Positions 1 to 8,642 of a stretch of 50,021 nt of DNA are shown here, piece by piece. The translations under genes were made by a program, and so were the position numbers. The notes beneath the pieces were generated by a model. The model was not told the origin of the DNA and made no database searches. It worked only from the letters and a program-made list of their open reading frames with translations. Origin of the DNA: Thermoanaerobacterales bacterium (GTDB taxonomy: Bacteria; Actinomycetota; Acidimicrobiia; Acidimicrobiales; JACDCH01); the NCBI GenBank assembly GCA_017577565.1, contig PKRH01000007.1, positions 1 to 50,021 on the forward strand, given 5' to 3'. Each line of letters starts with the position of its first letter. Position 1 is the stretch's first letter.

Positions 1-110
1 GCTTCGGCTCCGGCTACGGCGACGGCTACGGCGACGGCTACCCCTCCGGCGACGGCTTCGGCTACGGAGACGGCTACAGCTATGGCTCCGACGTCGGCTA
101 CGGCTCCGGC
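1..110. repeat. short tandem repeats in the lgt tail
   Basis: Imperfect repeats of a 6-12 base unit (GGCTACGGCGAC and variants) fill the left edge. On the minus strand they encode the VAVAVAG-type tail of Lgt. On the plus strand the same bases would read as a GYGDGYGDGY-like peptide, which I regard as antisense because the enzyme frame continues through on the minus strand. Confidence 0.7.
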
Positions 111-1001
111 GCCGGCTACGGCGACGACGTCCTCGTCGCCACCCTCGGCCGCTCCGCCGTCACCGGCGGCGCCGGCCGCCGCGAGCGCCGCCAGGCGGGG
201 ACGCACCTTCCAGAGGATGAACAACCCGGCGGGGACCATGACCAGGCACATCCACTGGGCGCCGGTCATGCGCAGCACCCGCTCGTCGTTCACCCGCAGG
301 GTGTCGCTGAGGAAGCGGCAGACGCCGTAGGCGGCGACGAACGCGCCGACGACCGTGCCGGGGGCGACCTCGCCGCCCCGCCGGCGGGCCCGCACCACGA
401 CGGCCGCCAGCGCCCCGAAGATCCCGAGCAGGTAGAGCAGCTCGTAGAGCGCGGTGTTGTGGAACGTCGTGCCCTCGAGCAGGGGCACGTCCCCGAGCGC
501 CGGCTCCCGGACCTCGCCGCCGTCGTAGCGGGTGGCGAGGAGGAAGTCGCTGGTCCGCCCGAAGTGCTCGCCGACCGCGTAGCAGCCGACCCGGCCGAGG
601 GCGAGGCCGATGGCGAGCCCGAGGGCGTAGCCGTCGAGGATGCGCCAGCGCAGCAGGCGGTCCCAGCGCCGGAACATCGGCAGGCCGACGAGCAGGGCGG
701 CGATGAACCCGCCGGAGAACTGGATGCCGCCCTCCCAGATGGCGACGACGTCGACCGGGTCCTCGATGCTCTCGGTGTGGGTGGCCGCCCAGGTCAACCG
801 GGAGCCGACGATGCCGGCGAGCACCATCCAGGTGGCCACCCGGTAGGTCTCGTCGCGGGGGACGCCGAAGCGCTCCGCGTTGCGGGCGGCGATCCACGTG
901 CCGAGCAGGACGCCCAGCGCGACCATGAGCCCGAAGGTCCGCAGCTCGAGCGGCCCCAGCTCGATCGTGGGGAAGGTGGTGTAGGGGATGGCTGCCAGCA
1001 C
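1..1001 (-). CDS. lgt: prolipoprotein diacylglyceryl transferase, C-terminus off the left edge
   Basis: Transfers diacylglycerol from phosphatidylglycerol to the lipobox cysteine of prelipoproteins at the cytoplasmic membrane, the first step of lipoprotein maturation. The translation shows the family hallmarks in order: FGLMVALGVLLG (first membrane segment), EGGIQFSGGFIAALLVG, the GRVGCYAVGEHFGR signature (family consensus GRxGNFxxGExxGR), and a C-terminal membrane segment before WKVRPRL. The likely start is the GTG at 1001; an upstream ATG is out of frame. After about 265 residues of enzyme the frame continues without a stop into a low-complexity tail (VAVAGAGAV, then VAVAVAVAG) that leaves the window, so total length is unknown. 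Long variable tails occur in actinobacterial Lgt. It lies 53 bases downstream of zwf on the same strand. Two predicted lipoproteins in this window (7584-8636 and 9728-11089) would be substrates. Confidence 0.9.
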   Translation of the reverse strand, partial: MLAAIPYTTFPTIELGPLELRTFGLMVALGVLLGTWIAARNAERFGVPRDETYRVATWMVLAGIVGSRLTWAATHTESIEDPVDVVAIWEGGIQFSGGFIAALLVGLPMFRRWDRLLRWRILDGYALGLAIGLALGRVGCYAVGEHFGRTSDFLLATRYDGGEVREPALGDVPLLEGTTFHNTALYELLYLLGIFGALAAVVVRARRRGGEVAPGTVVGAFVAAYGVCRFLSDTLRVNDERVLRMTGAQWMCLVMVPAGLFILWKVRPRLAALAAAGAAGDGGAAEGGDEDVVAVAGAGAVADVGAIAVAVSVAEAVAGGVAVAVAVAVAGAE

Positions 1002-1054
1002 CGCCCCATCGTTGCCGACCCGCGGTCGCCGTGCGAGCCGGTCCCGGCGCCCGC

Positions 1055-2455
1055 TCAGCCCTCGGCCAGCGGCTCGATCCAGCCGCCCACCACCGAGGCC
1101 AGCGCGTCGGCCCCGCTCGGCCCCCAGGTGCCCTTGCGGTACAGCTCGACCGGCGCCGGGTTGCGCAGCACCGGCTCGACGATCCGCCACTGCTCCTCGA
1201 CGCCGTCGGCCCGACCGAAGCGCCGGTGGTCGCCCTCCATCGCGTCCTCCAGCAGGCGCTGGTACGCCTCCTGCCGGTGCGGGAAGAGCGAGGCGTACGA
1301 CACCTCGAGGTCGACCGGCCGGCTGACCAGGTCGTCACCCGGCGCCTTCGTCTGCAGCTGCAGGGTGACCCCGTCGTCGACACCGAGCCGGAACCGCAGC
1401 CGGTTGGGCTGGGGGCGGGGCGCCCCCGACCGGGCGAAGAGCATGCGGGGCGGCGCCTTGAAGGTGACCACCGCCTCGGTGGCGGTGACCGGCAGCTGCT
1501 TGCCGGTCCGGATCAGCCAGGGCACGCCCGCCCACCGCCACGAGTCGATCTCGAGCTGGACCGCGACGTAGGTCTCGACGTCGCTGCCGGCCTCGACGCC
1601 GGGCTCGTCGGTGTAGCCCCGGTACTGGCCCCGCACCACCCGCTCGGGGTCGAGCGGCCGCACCTGGCGCCACAGGCGGACCTTCTCGTCGCTGAGCGCG
1701 TCCTCGTCGGCCGACACCGGCGGGTCCATGGCCAGCAGCGCCACCACCTGCAGCAGGTGGTTCTGGAAGACGTCGCGCAGCGCCCCCACCGACTCGTAGA
1801 ACTTCCCCCGCCCCTCGACGCCGAACGCCTCCGCCATCGTCACCTGGACGCTGGAGACGTAGTTGCGGTTCCACAGCGGCTCCAGCATCGAGTTGGCGAA
1901 CCGGAAGATCAGCAGGTCCTCGACCGACTCCTTGCCGAGGAAGTGGTCGATGCGGAAGATCGACTCCTCGGGGAAGGCCCGGTGGAGCACCTCGTTCAGC
2001 TCCCGTGCCGAGGCCGCGTCGCGCCCGAACGGCTTCTCGACGACGACCCGCGCACCCTCGCCGGCCAGCCCGGCCGAGGCCAGGCCGGTGACGACCGGCT
2101 CGAACATCGAGGGCGGGATCGCCAGGTAGAAGAGGGGGCGGCGGAGCCCCTGCAGCCGCTCGGCGAGGTGGTCGAAGGTCGAGCGGTCGCGGTAGTCGCC
2201 GCTGACGTAGGTGAGCCGGTCGGCCAGCCCCTTCCACACGTGCTCGTCGACGGTGCCCACCCGGTCGGCGATGGCGGCGTGCGCCCGCTCCCGCAGGTCC
2301 TCGTCGGACCACTCCGACGAGGACACGCCGATGACCGGGACGTCGCAGCTGCCGGCCCGCGCCATCTCGTAGACCGCCGGGAAGATCTTCCGGCGGGCCA
2401 GGTCGCCCGTGGCGCCGAACAGCACGAGGGCGTCGCTGCGGGGGCGGTCGCTCAT
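1055..2455 (-). CDS. zwf: glucose-6-phosphate 1-dehydrogenase
   Basis: Oxidises glucose-6-phosphate to 6-phosphogluconolactone with NAD(P)+, the entry step of the oxidative pentose phosphate pathway, in the cytosol. The 466-residue protein begins with the nucleotide-binding motif GATGDLARRK and carries the active-site signature RIDHFLGKE (catalytic His) followed by the conserved FRFANSMLEPLWN segment; the length is typical. The ATG start overlaps the gnd stop in an ATGA junction, so translation is probably coupled. It is the last gene of the pgi-gnd-zwf set. The 6-phosphogluconolactonase and OpcA genes that often follow zwf in actinobacteria are not present in this window. Confidence 0.97.
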   Translation of the reverse strand: MSDRPRSDALVLFGATGDLARRKIFPAVYEMARAGSCDVPVIGVSSSEWSDEDLRERAHAAIADRVGTVDEHVWKGLADRLTYVSGDYRDRSTFDHLAERLQGLRRPLFYLAIPPSMFEPVVTGLASAGLAGEGARVVVEKPFGRDAASARELNEVLHRAFPEESIFRIDHFLGKESVEDLLIFRFANSMLEPLWNRNYVSSVQVTMAEAFGVEGRGKFYESVGALRDVFQNHLLQVVALLAMDPPVSADEDALSDEKVRLWRQVRPLDPERVVRGQYRGYTDEPGVEAGSDVETYVAVQLEIDSWRWAGVPWLIRTGKQLPVTATEAVVTFKAPPRMLFARSGAPRPQPNRLRFRLGVDDGVTLQLQTKAPGDDLVSRPVDLEVSYASLFPHRQEAYQRLLEDAMEGDHRRFGRADGVEEQWRIVEPVLRNPAPVELYRKGTWGPSGADALASVVGGWIEPLAEG

Positions 2456-3360
2456 CCCCCGCCCCCGGCGCCGTCGCGGGTGTCCCCGGTCTCCGGCAGC
2501 ACCGCGTGGCCGCCGAACTGGTGGCGCAGCGCGGCGACGACCTTCATCGCCAGCGACTCCTCCTGTTGCGAGACGAACCGGGCGAAGAGGGCGGCGCTGA
2601 TGACCGGCGTCGCCACCCCCCGCTCGACGGCCTCCTGGACGGTCCAGCGGCCCTCGCCGGAGTCCTGGGCGACGCCCGCGATGCCCTCGAGCCCGGGCGA
2701 CTCCCGCAGCGCCCGGACCATGAGGTCGAGCAGCCACGAGCGCACGACCGACCCGTGGCGCCAGGCGTCGAGCGCGCCGGGGACGTCGATGTCGAGGCCC
2801 GAGCGGGCGAGCAGCTCGTAGCCCTCGGCGTAGGCCTGCATGATCCCGTACTCGACGCCGTTGTGGACCATCTTCGTGAAGTGGCCGGTGCCGACCGGGC
2901 CGGCGTGCACGAAGCCGCCCTCGGCCGGCGCGAGCGCCTCGAAGACGGGCCGGGCCAGCGCGACGTGCTCGGGGTCGCCGCCGACCATGAGGCAGTAGCC
3001 CTCGGTGCGGCCCCACACCCCGCCGCTCACGCCGGCGTCGACGAAGCCGATGCCGCGCTCGGCCAGCGACCCGGCCCGCCGCACCGAGTCGCGCCAGTTC
3101 GCGTTGCCGCCGTCGATGACGAGGTCGCCCGGCGACAGGAGCCCGGCCAGGTCGGCGACGACCTGTTCCGTGGCGTCGCCGGCCGGCACCATCGCCCACA
3201 CGATGCGGGGGGCCTCCAGGCGGCCGACCAGCTCGGCCAGCGAGCCGACCGGCGAGTCCGGGCGGTGGGCGTCGTAGCCGACGACCTCGTGCCCCGCGGC
3301 CTCGAGCCGGGCGGCCATGTTCCCGCCCATCCGGCCGAGGCCCACCATGCCGAGCTTCAC
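2452..3360 (-). CDS. gnd: 6-phosphogluconate dehydrogenase (decarboxylating), short type
   Basis: Converts 6-phosphogluconate to ribulose-5-phosphate and CO2 with reduction of NAD(P)+. At 302 residues it belongs to the short class (about 300 residues) rather than the 470-residue type. Visible motifs are GLGRMGGNMA (dinucleotide fold), VSGGVWGRTEG, and the catalytic segment KMVHNGVEYGIMQAYAEG with the conserved Lys and His-Asn. The GTG start overlaps the pgi stop (GTGA) and the stop overlaps the zwf start (ATGA), so all three genes are probably co-translated. An alternative, a generic beta-hydroxyacid dehydrogenase, is unlikely given HNGVEYG and the operon context. Confidence 0.95.
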   Translation of the reverse strand: MKLGMVGLGRMGGNMAARLEAAGHEVVGYDAHRPDSPVGSLAELVGRLEAPRIVWAMVPAGDATEQVVADLAGLLSPGDLVIDGGNANWRDSVRRAGSLAERGIGFVDAGVSGGVWGRTEGYCLMVGGDPEHVALARPVFEALAPAEGGFVHAGPVGTGHFTKMVHNGVEYGIMQAYAEGYELLARSGLDIDVPGALDAWRHGSVVRSWLLDLMVRALRESPGLEGIAGVAQDSGEGRWTVQEAVERGVATPVISAALFARFVSQQEESLAMKVVAALRHQFGGHAVLPETGDTRDGAGGGG

Positions 3361-4904
3361 GACACCACCTCCAACAGCTCGTCCAGCGCCACCCGGCCGG
3401 CCCGCCGCCCCCGCTCGCGCAGGGTCAGCAGGTCGCCGTCGGCCTGCGCCCGCTTCAGCGCCGAGAACCCGTGGCCGGCGCCCGGCACCTCGATGTCCTC
3501 GGGGTCGTCCCCGACCACCTGCAGGAACACGCCGGTGTCCGGGCCGCCCTTGTGCAGCTGGCCGGTGGAGTGCAGGAAGCGGGGCCCCAGGCCCACCGTG
3601 GTCGCCACCCGGTGGCGGTCGCGCAGCGCCAGCCGCACCCGCTCGAGCTCGTCGACCACCGACCCACCCGGGTCGACGAAGGCCTGGATGGCGAGGTAGT
3701 CCCCCGGGCGCAGCGTGGCGAGCAGGTCGCCGACCGGCTCGACCGCGACCTCCGGTGGGCCCTCGGCCAGCACCCGGGCCGTGGCCGCCTTGGCGGCGGC
3801 GACGTCGGGCTGGTCGAAGGGCTGGATGCCCAGCGCCGCGCCGACGAGCGCCGTGGCCAGCTCCCACAGCAGCACCTGCCCGCCGAGGTCGGCGAAGCTC
3901 CCGCCGAACGGCAGGACGACGACGGGGTGCCCGGCGGCCGCCAGCGCCTCCAGCGCCTCGCCGCCCGTGCCCTCCCCGAGGGCGACGAACAGCCGGTCGT
4001 CGCCGTAGACCTCGGGCGGGCCCAGCGGCTCGCCCACCACCGGGACGACGCCGGTGCCGTCCTTGCCCGTCGACTCGGCGACGAGCTGCTCCAGCCACAG
4101 GCCGAAGGTGGCGACGGCGTCGGGCACGACGATGGTCAGCTTGTCCCGGCCCGAGCGCACGCCGGCGGCGATCGCCGCGGCCAGGCGCACGGCCGGGTTG
4201 GCCGCCTCGGCGGCCCGCAGGCGCTCGGCCATGGACGAGGCCGAGGCGAGCAGCGGCTCGACGTCGACGCCGGCCGCCAGCGCGGGCACGAGCCCGAACA
4301 GCGACAGCGCCGAGTAGCGGCCGCCGATGTCCGGCGGGTTCTCGAAGGTGGCGGCGAAGCCCCGGTCGGCCGCCAGCGCGGCGAGCTCGCTGCCCGGGTC
4401 GGTGATCACGGCGAACCGCCGGGGGTCGGGGTGGCGGGCCCAGGCCCACTCCAGGTGGCTGCGGGTCTCGAGCGTGGTGCCCGACTTCGAGGCGGCGACG
4501 TGCAGCGTGCGGTCGGCCGGCAGGTCGCGGCCGGCGCGGGCGACGGCGGCGGGGTCGGTGGTGTCGAGCACCCGCAGCACCGGCGCGCCGGGGGCCGCCG
4601 GGGCGTCCCGGGCCACGACCTCTGGGAAGAGGCTGGAGCCGCCCATCCCCGCGAGCAGGACGTGGTCGACGTCCTCGACGAGCGGGGCGACCTCGGCCTC
4701 CAGCTCGTCGAGGCGGCTGGCCATGTCGGGCACGACCGTCAGCCAACCCAGGCGGTCGGCGATCTCGGTGGGGTCGTCGCGCCAGAGCGTGTGGTCGGCC
4801 GCCCACACCCGGGTGACGGCGTCGCGCTCGGCGAGCTCGGCGAGGACCGCGGCGGACGGCTCCGTGAGCGGGCCCAACCGCTCGGGCGTGTCGTCGAGGT
4901 TCAC
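3357..4904 (-). CDS. pgi: glucose-6-phosphate isomerase, stand-alone form of the Tal-Pgi type
   Basis: Interconverts glucose-6-phosphate and fructose-6-phosphate, feeding glycolysis and the oxidative pentose branch encoded just downstream. The 515-residue protein has two SIS-type sugar-isomerase regions: GMGGSSLFPEV and SKSGTTLETRS in the first half and KGGPDTGVFLQV near the C-terminus. The sequence looks closer to the isomerase half of bifunctional transaldolase-isomerase proteins than to classical Pgi, but no transaldolase domain precedes it: the GTG start at 4904 is followed directly by isomerase sequence and preceded by non-coding DNA. A TAGCAA hexamer lies six bases upstream of the start, hinting at a leaderless transcript for the operon. 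Confidence 0.92.
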   Translation of the reverse strand: MNLDDTPERLGPLTEPSAAVLAELAERDAVTRVWAADHTLWRDDPTEIADRLGWLTVVPDMASRLDELEAEVAPLVEDVDHVLLAGMGGSSLFPEVVARDAPAAPGAPVLRVLDTTDPAAVARAGRDLPADRTLHVAASKSGTTLETRSHLEWAWARHPDPRRFAVITDPGSELAALAADRGFAATFENPPDIGGRYSALSLFGLVPALAAGVDVEPLLASASSMAERLRAAEAANPAVRLAAAIAAGVRSGRDKLTIVVPDAVATFGLWLEQLVAESTGKDGTGVVPVVGEPLGPPEVYGDDRLFVALGEGTGGEALEALAAAGHPVVVLPFGGSFADLGGQVLLWELATALVGAALGIQPFDQPDVAAAKAATARVLAEGPPEVAVEPVGDLLATLRPGDYLAIQAFVDPGGSVVDELERVRLALRDRHRVATTVGLGPRFLHSTGQLHKGGPDTGVFLQVVGDDPEDIEVPGAGHGFSALKRAQADGDLLTLRERGRRAGRVALDELLEVVS

Positions 4905-4972
4905 GGTCTCTTGCTACCAGCGTCGGGGCCGTCGCGCACCGGCCGATTCCGCTGGCCCGTCCCCCGCCGCAG

Positions 4973-4978
4973 TAGCGT
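4973..4978 (+). promoter_or_regulatory. -10-like hexamer, leaderless start
   Basis: TAGCGT lies 9 bases upstream of the ATG at 4988. This would place the transcription start at or next to the start codon. No Shine-Dalgarno sequence is visible. Confidence 0.4.
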
Positions 4979-4987
4979 TGCCGGGCC

Positions 4988-6241
4988 ATGGCGTCCTCCG
5001 CCCACCCCCCGGTCGAGGCTGCGGGTGCGGCGCCGGCGCGCGCCGTCGAGCCCGGCGACGGGGCCCACGCCGGGGCGGACGGCTGGCGCGACCGCACCCT
5101 CGTGCTCGTGACCGCAGCCGTCACCCTGCCGCTCGTGTGGCTGGGCTACGGCACCGACCTCGACATCGGCGACGTGCTCGAGACCGCCGCGCTCATCCGC
5201 CACGGCGACTACGAGCCGTCGCGCAACCCGGGCGTCCCCGTCGTCGAGGCGATCGTCGCCGTGCTCGACCCGCTCGGGGGCCACGTCCTCGTCAACCTGG
5301 CCACCGCCGGGGCCCTGGCCGCCACCGTCGTCGGGATCGCCCGGCTGGTGCGGGCCTGGGGCCACCGCAACGGCGACCTCGTCGCGCTGTCCTTCCTCGC
5401 CTCCCCCGTCGTCGTCGTCGCCGGCACCCAGACCGCCGACTTCGTGTGGGCGACCGCGTTCGCCACCTGGGGCGCGCTGGCCCTCCTCGGGCGCCGGCCG
5501 CTGGTCGCCGGCCTGCTGCTCGGCCTGGCCGTCGGCTGCCGGAGCTCGACCCTGCTGCTCGTCGGCACCCTGGTCGTCGCCGTCGGCTGGGACCGGTCCG
5601 AGCGCCGGCGGGCCGCGGTCGCCGCCGCCGTGGCGTTGGCGTCCGGCGCGCTGCTCTACGTCCCCGCCTGGCTGGCCTACGACCGGAGCTTCGGCTTCCT
5701 CGAGACGACCGACGGCTGGGTGAGCCTCCCCAACAACCTCGCCCGGTTCCTGCTCAAGAACTTCTCGGTGGCCGGGGTGGCGCTCACCGTCGTGCTCGCG
5801 GTCGCCGCCCCCGCGCTGCTGCGGGCCCTGCGGCGGTGGGGCGAGGACCCGATGCTGCGGTTCGCCGTGCTCGGCTTCGCGGCCACCGAGCTGCTGTTCC
5901 TGTCCATGCCGTGGAAGCCGGCCCACCTCGTGCCCTGCATCCTCACGCTCGTGCTGTGGGTCGGGGCCAGCGCCCGCAACGACCGGCGCTTCCTGTGGGT
6001 GCTCGTGGCGGCCACGGCGCTGAACGGCGTCGTGGCGTTCCGGCCGTTCGTCGCGGACGAGCCGGACACGACGGGCGGCGGCGACCTCCGGCCGGCGCTC
6101 ACGCTCGGCTGGCTGGTCAACGACGTGCGCTGCCGGATCGAGTTCATGGACGAGCCGCCCCGGATCGACTCGGGCGCCTGGGCCTGCACGCTGGAGCCGA
6201 TGCGGGGCCCGGCCGACGGCGCGACCGGCGGGGCCGGCTGA
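4988..6241 (+). CDS. polytopic membrane protein, GT-C glycosyltransferase-like
   Basis: A 417-residue integral membrane protein with about nine hydrophobic segments. An N-terminal acidic motif (YGTDLDIGDVLETA) after the first membrane segment resembles the extracytoplasmic Asp-containing loop of GT-C (PMT-like) glycosyltransferases, which use polyprenyl-phosphate sugars. Later landmarks are a second soluble stretch (SFGFLETTDGWVSLPNN) and a C-terminal soluble tail with two cysteines (VRCRI and WACTL). I cannot assign a substrate, and the GT-C relationship is inference from topology and the acidic loop. The gene stands alone between pgi (divergent) and hemL (convergent, 23 bases away). Confidence 0.75.
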   Translation: MASSAHPPVEAAGAAPARAVEPGDGAHAGADGWRDRTLVLVTAAVTLPLVWLGYGTDLDIGDVLETAALIRHGDYEPSRNPGVPVVEAIVAVLDPLGGHVLVNLATAGALAATVVGIARLVRAWGHRNGDLVALSFLASPVVVVAGTQTADFVWATAFATWGALALLGRRPLVAGLLLGLAVGCRSSTLLLVGTLVVAVGWDRSERRRAAVAAAVALASGALLYVPAWLAYDRSFGFLETTDGWVSLPNNLARFLLKNFSVAGVALTVVLAVAAPALLRALRRWGEDPMLRFAVLGFAATELLFLSMPWKPAHLVPCILTLVLWVGASARNDRRFLWVLVAATALNGVVAFRPFVADEPDTTGGGDLRPALTLGWLVNDVRCRIEFMDEPPRIDSGAWACTLEPMRGPADGATGGAG

Positions 6242-6264
6242 GCCGGCCGTCCCCCGGCCCGGCC

Positions 6265-7521
6265 TCAGGCGACGGCGGCCACCGCCTCGGTGACCGCCGC
6301 CTCCAGCTCGGCCAGCACGTCGTCGTCGTGGGCCAGCCCGGGGAACAGGACCTCGTAGGCCCCCGGCGCGATGGCCACGCCCCGGTCGAGCAGCGCGTGG
6401 AACAGGCGGGCGTAGGCCGCCTCGTCGGTGGCGCGGGCGCCGTCGTAGTCCGAGGGCAGCCGGTCGCCGAGGTACAGCCCGACGAGCGTCGACGCCACCG
6501 GCACGTGGGCCGTCACGCCGGCGTCGGCGAAGGCCCGGCGGAAGATGCCCGCCACCGCCTCGGCCCGGTCGCGCAGGGTCTCGTAGGCGGCGGCGTCGAG
6601 CAGCTCGAGGACGGCCAGCCCGGCCGCGGTGGCCAGCGGGTTCCCCGACAGCGTGCCCGCCTGGTAGACGGGCCCGAGCGGGGCGACCGCACCCATGACG
6701 TCGGCCCGGCCCCCGTAGGCGCCGATGTTCAGGCCCCCGCCGATGACCTTGCCCATCGTCGTGAGGTCGGGCGCCACGCCGTAGAGCTCCTGGGCCCCGC
6801 CCCGGGCCACCCGGAAGCCGGTGATGACCTCGTCGAAGATCAGCAGCGCGCCGACCCGGTCGCACTCCGCCCGCAGGCCGGCGAGGAAGCCGGGGTCGGG
6901 CGGGACCAGCCCCATGTTGGCGGCGATCGGCTCGACGATGACGCAGGCGACCCGCTCGTCCAGCTCGGGGACCGTGTTGTAGGGCGCGACGACGGTGTCC
7001 GCCACGGCGGCCCGGGTCACCCCGGCGGAGCCGGGCAGGCCGAGGGACGCCATGCCGCTGCCGCCCTCGGCGAGCAGCAGGTCGCCGTGCCCGTGGTAGT
7101 TGCCGGCGAACTTCACGACCACGTCCCGGCCGGTGAACCCGCGGGCGACCCGGATCGCCGACATCGTCGCCTCGGTGCCGCTCGACACCAGCCGCACCAT
7201 CTGGCACGACGGGACCCGGGCGCAGATCTCCTCGGCCAGCAGCACCTCGCGCTCGGTCGGCGCGCCGTAGCTCGTGCCGTCGACGGCGGCCCGCTGGACG
7301 GCCTCGACGATGGCCGGGTGGGCGTGACCGGCGATGATCGCCCCGTACGACTGCACCAGGTCGACGTAGCGGCGGCCCTCGACGTCCCAGACGTGGGCCC
7401 CCTCGGCGCGGGCGACGAAGTAGGGCGTGCCGCCCACGGCGCGGAACGCCCGGACCGGGCTGTTGACGCCCCCGGGGATCACCCGCTGGGCGCGTGCGAA
7501 GAGCTCCTCGTTGGTGGCCAC
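6265..7521 (-). CDS. hemL: glutamate-1-semialdehyde 2,1-aminomutase
   Basis: PLP enzyme that converts glutamate-1-semialdehyde to 5-aminolevulinate, the second step of the C5 tetrapyrrole pathway after HemA. The 418-residue length is typical. Visible motifs are IPGGVNSPVRAF at the N-terminus, SSGTEATMSAIRVARG (phosphate binding), FDEVITGFRVARGG, and the PLP lysine (about K258) in TTMGKVIGGGLNIGAYGG. The start is a GTG at 7521, and a TAGGCT hexamer 8 bases upstream suggests a leaderless message. It is read separately from hemB by the intervening plus-strand gene, but belongs functionally to the rex-hemA-hemC-hemD set upstream on the same strand. Confidence 0.97.
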   Translation of the reverse strand: MATNEELFARAQRVIPGGVNSPVRAFRAVGGTPYFVARAEGAHVWDVEGRRYVDLVQSYGAIIAGHAHPAIVEAVQRAAVDGTSYGAPTEREVLLAEEICARVPSCQMVRLVSSGTEATMSAIRVARGFTGRDVVVKFAGNYHGHGDLLLAEGGSGMASLGLPGSAGVTRAAVADTVVAPYNTVPELDERVACVIVEPIAANMGLVPPDPGFLAGLRAECDRVGALLIFDEVITGFRVARGGAQELYGVAPDLTTMGKVIGGGLNIGAYGGRADVMGAVAPLGPVYQAGTLSGNPLATAAGLAVLELLDAAAYETLRDRAEAVAGIFRRAFADAGVTAHVPVASTLVGLYLGDRLPSDYDGARATDEAAYARLFHALLDRGVAIAPGAYEVLFPGLAHDDDVLAELEAAVTEAVAAVA

Positions 7522-7529
7522 GGCGCCCG

Positions 7530-7535
7530 AGCCTA
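7530..7535 (-). promoter_or_regulatory. -10-like hexamer, hemL
   Basis: On the minus strand TAGGCT lies 8 bases before the hemL GTG. It shares the TANNNT pattern and spacing of several other genes here and implies a leaderless hemL transcript. Confidence 0.4.
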
Positions 7536-7569
7536 GGGGCCGGCTCCACCCCCCTCGGCGCCCGGCGCC

Positions 7570-7575
7570 TAACGT
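7570..7575 (+). promoter_or_regulatory. -10-like hexamer, leaderless start
   Basis: TAACGT lies 8 bases before the ATG at 7584. No ribosome-binding site is visible. Confidence 0.4.
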
Positions 7576-7583
7576 TCTCGGCC

Positions 7584-8636
7584 ATGGGGGGACAGCGGAT
7601 CGGGACCACCGACGGTCGAGCGTCGCGCCGCCCGCGCCGGCGGCGGGGCCTGCTGGTCGCCGCGCTGGCGGCGGCCCTGGTCGGGGTGGCCTGCGGTGGC
7701 GGCGGTGACGGCGACGGCGGCAGCGGGGACGGCGACGCCGGCGGCGCGGGGGCCGAGGCGTCCGAGGGCGGCACGCTGCGGCTCCTGACCTACAACGTCG
7801 CCGGCCTGCCCCAGGAGGTGTCGACCGAGAACCCCGAGGAGCACATCCCGCTCATCAGCCCGCTGCTCGACGACTACGACGTCGTCCTCACCCAGGAGGA
7901 CTTCGACTGGTGGCAGGGCCCCGCCGCCGAGCTCGACTTCGTCCACTACCACGACCGCCTGCGGGCCGAGGCCACCCACGAGTTCCGCTCGGAGCCCCAC
8001 CCCGGGCCCGAGGCGGTGGGGCTCGACCCGACGAGCCGGCCCCTGTTCGTCGGCGACGGGCTCGGGATCCTGTCCCGGGTGCCGTTCACCGGCAACACCC
8101 GGGTGCCGTGGCCCGGGTGCTTCGGCGGCCCCGACACGAGCGACGGCGGCGCCGGCGACTGCCTGGCCATGAAGGGCTTCATGGTCGTGCGCCTGGAGCT
8201 GGCCGACGGCGTCGAGGTCGACCTCTACAACCTGCACGCCGAGGCCGGCGGCACCGCCGAGGACCAGCGGCTGCAGGCCGAGGACTTCGCGCTGCTCGCC
8301 GACCACGTCGAGGAGCACAGCGCGGGCCGGGCGATCATCCTCGGCGGCGACACCAACCTGCACACCGACGACTCGCACCCCGACGCCGCGGGCGGCGCCG
8401 ACACGGAGATCTGGCAGGAGTTCCTCGAGCGCACCGGCCTGACCGACGCCTGCGAGGCCACCGACTGCCCGGAGCCGGGCTCGATCGACAAGGTCGCCTA
8501 CCGCAGCGGCGAGGGCGTCGAGATCGAGGCCGTCTCGTACGACATGCCCCGGGAGCGGTTCACCGCCCCCGACGGCGAGCCGCTGAGCGACCACCCGCCG
8601 TTGGTCGTCGAGCTCCGCTGGCGCCCGACCGGCTGA
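7584..8636 (+). CDS. secreted lipoprotein of the endonuclease/exonuclease/phosphatase fold
   Basis: A 350-residue protein with an Arg-rich N-terminus, one hydrophobic segment and a lipobox-like LVGVAC (Cys37), then a Gly/Asp-rich linker, so it is predicted to be anchored outside the membrane. The mature domain shows the metal-phosphoesterase motifs of the DNase I/sphingomyelinase superfamily in order: TYNVAGLPQE (Asn), LTQEDFDWW (Glu), YNLHAEAGG (His), GGDTNLH (Asp-x-Asn) and SDHPPLVVEL (terminal Asp-His). All catalytic positions seem intact. The substrate (lipid, nucleic acid or inositol phosphate) cannot be told from sequence. The ATG at 7584 was chosen because it gives the shortest complete signal peptide and follows a -10-like hexamer. 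Confidence 0.85.
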   Translation: MGGQRIGTTDGRASRRPRRRRGLLVAALAAALVGVACGGGGDGDGGSGDGDAGGAGAEASEGGTLRLLTYNVAGLPQEVSTENPEEHIPLISPLLDDYDVVLTQEDFDWWQGPAAELDFVHYHDRLRAEATHEFRSEPHPGPEAVGLDPTSRPLFVGDGLGILSRVPFTGNTRVPWPGCFGGPDTSDGGAGDCLAMKGFMVVRLELADGVEVDLYNLHAEAGGTAEDQRLQAEDFALLADHVEEHSAGRAIILGGDTNLHTDDSHPDAAGGADTEIWQEFLERTGLTDACEATDCPEPGSIDKVAYRSGEGVEIEAVSYDMPRERFTAPDGEPLSDHPPLVVELRWRPTG

Positions 8637-8642
8637 GGCGGG

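Noticed and set aside
3..1571. Plus-strand open frame beginning with a Gly-Tyr-Asp-rich repeat
   Set aside because: It is antisense to lgt and zwf, has no recognisable domain, and its openness follows from the GC-rich codons on the other strand. The Lgt motifs on the minus strand are clear.
1055..3199. Upstream extension of the zwf frame to about 714 residues
   Set aside because: The extra part is a frame-shifted reading of gnd rich in Arg and Gly. The ATG at 2455 overlaps the gnd stop and begins the conserved protein.
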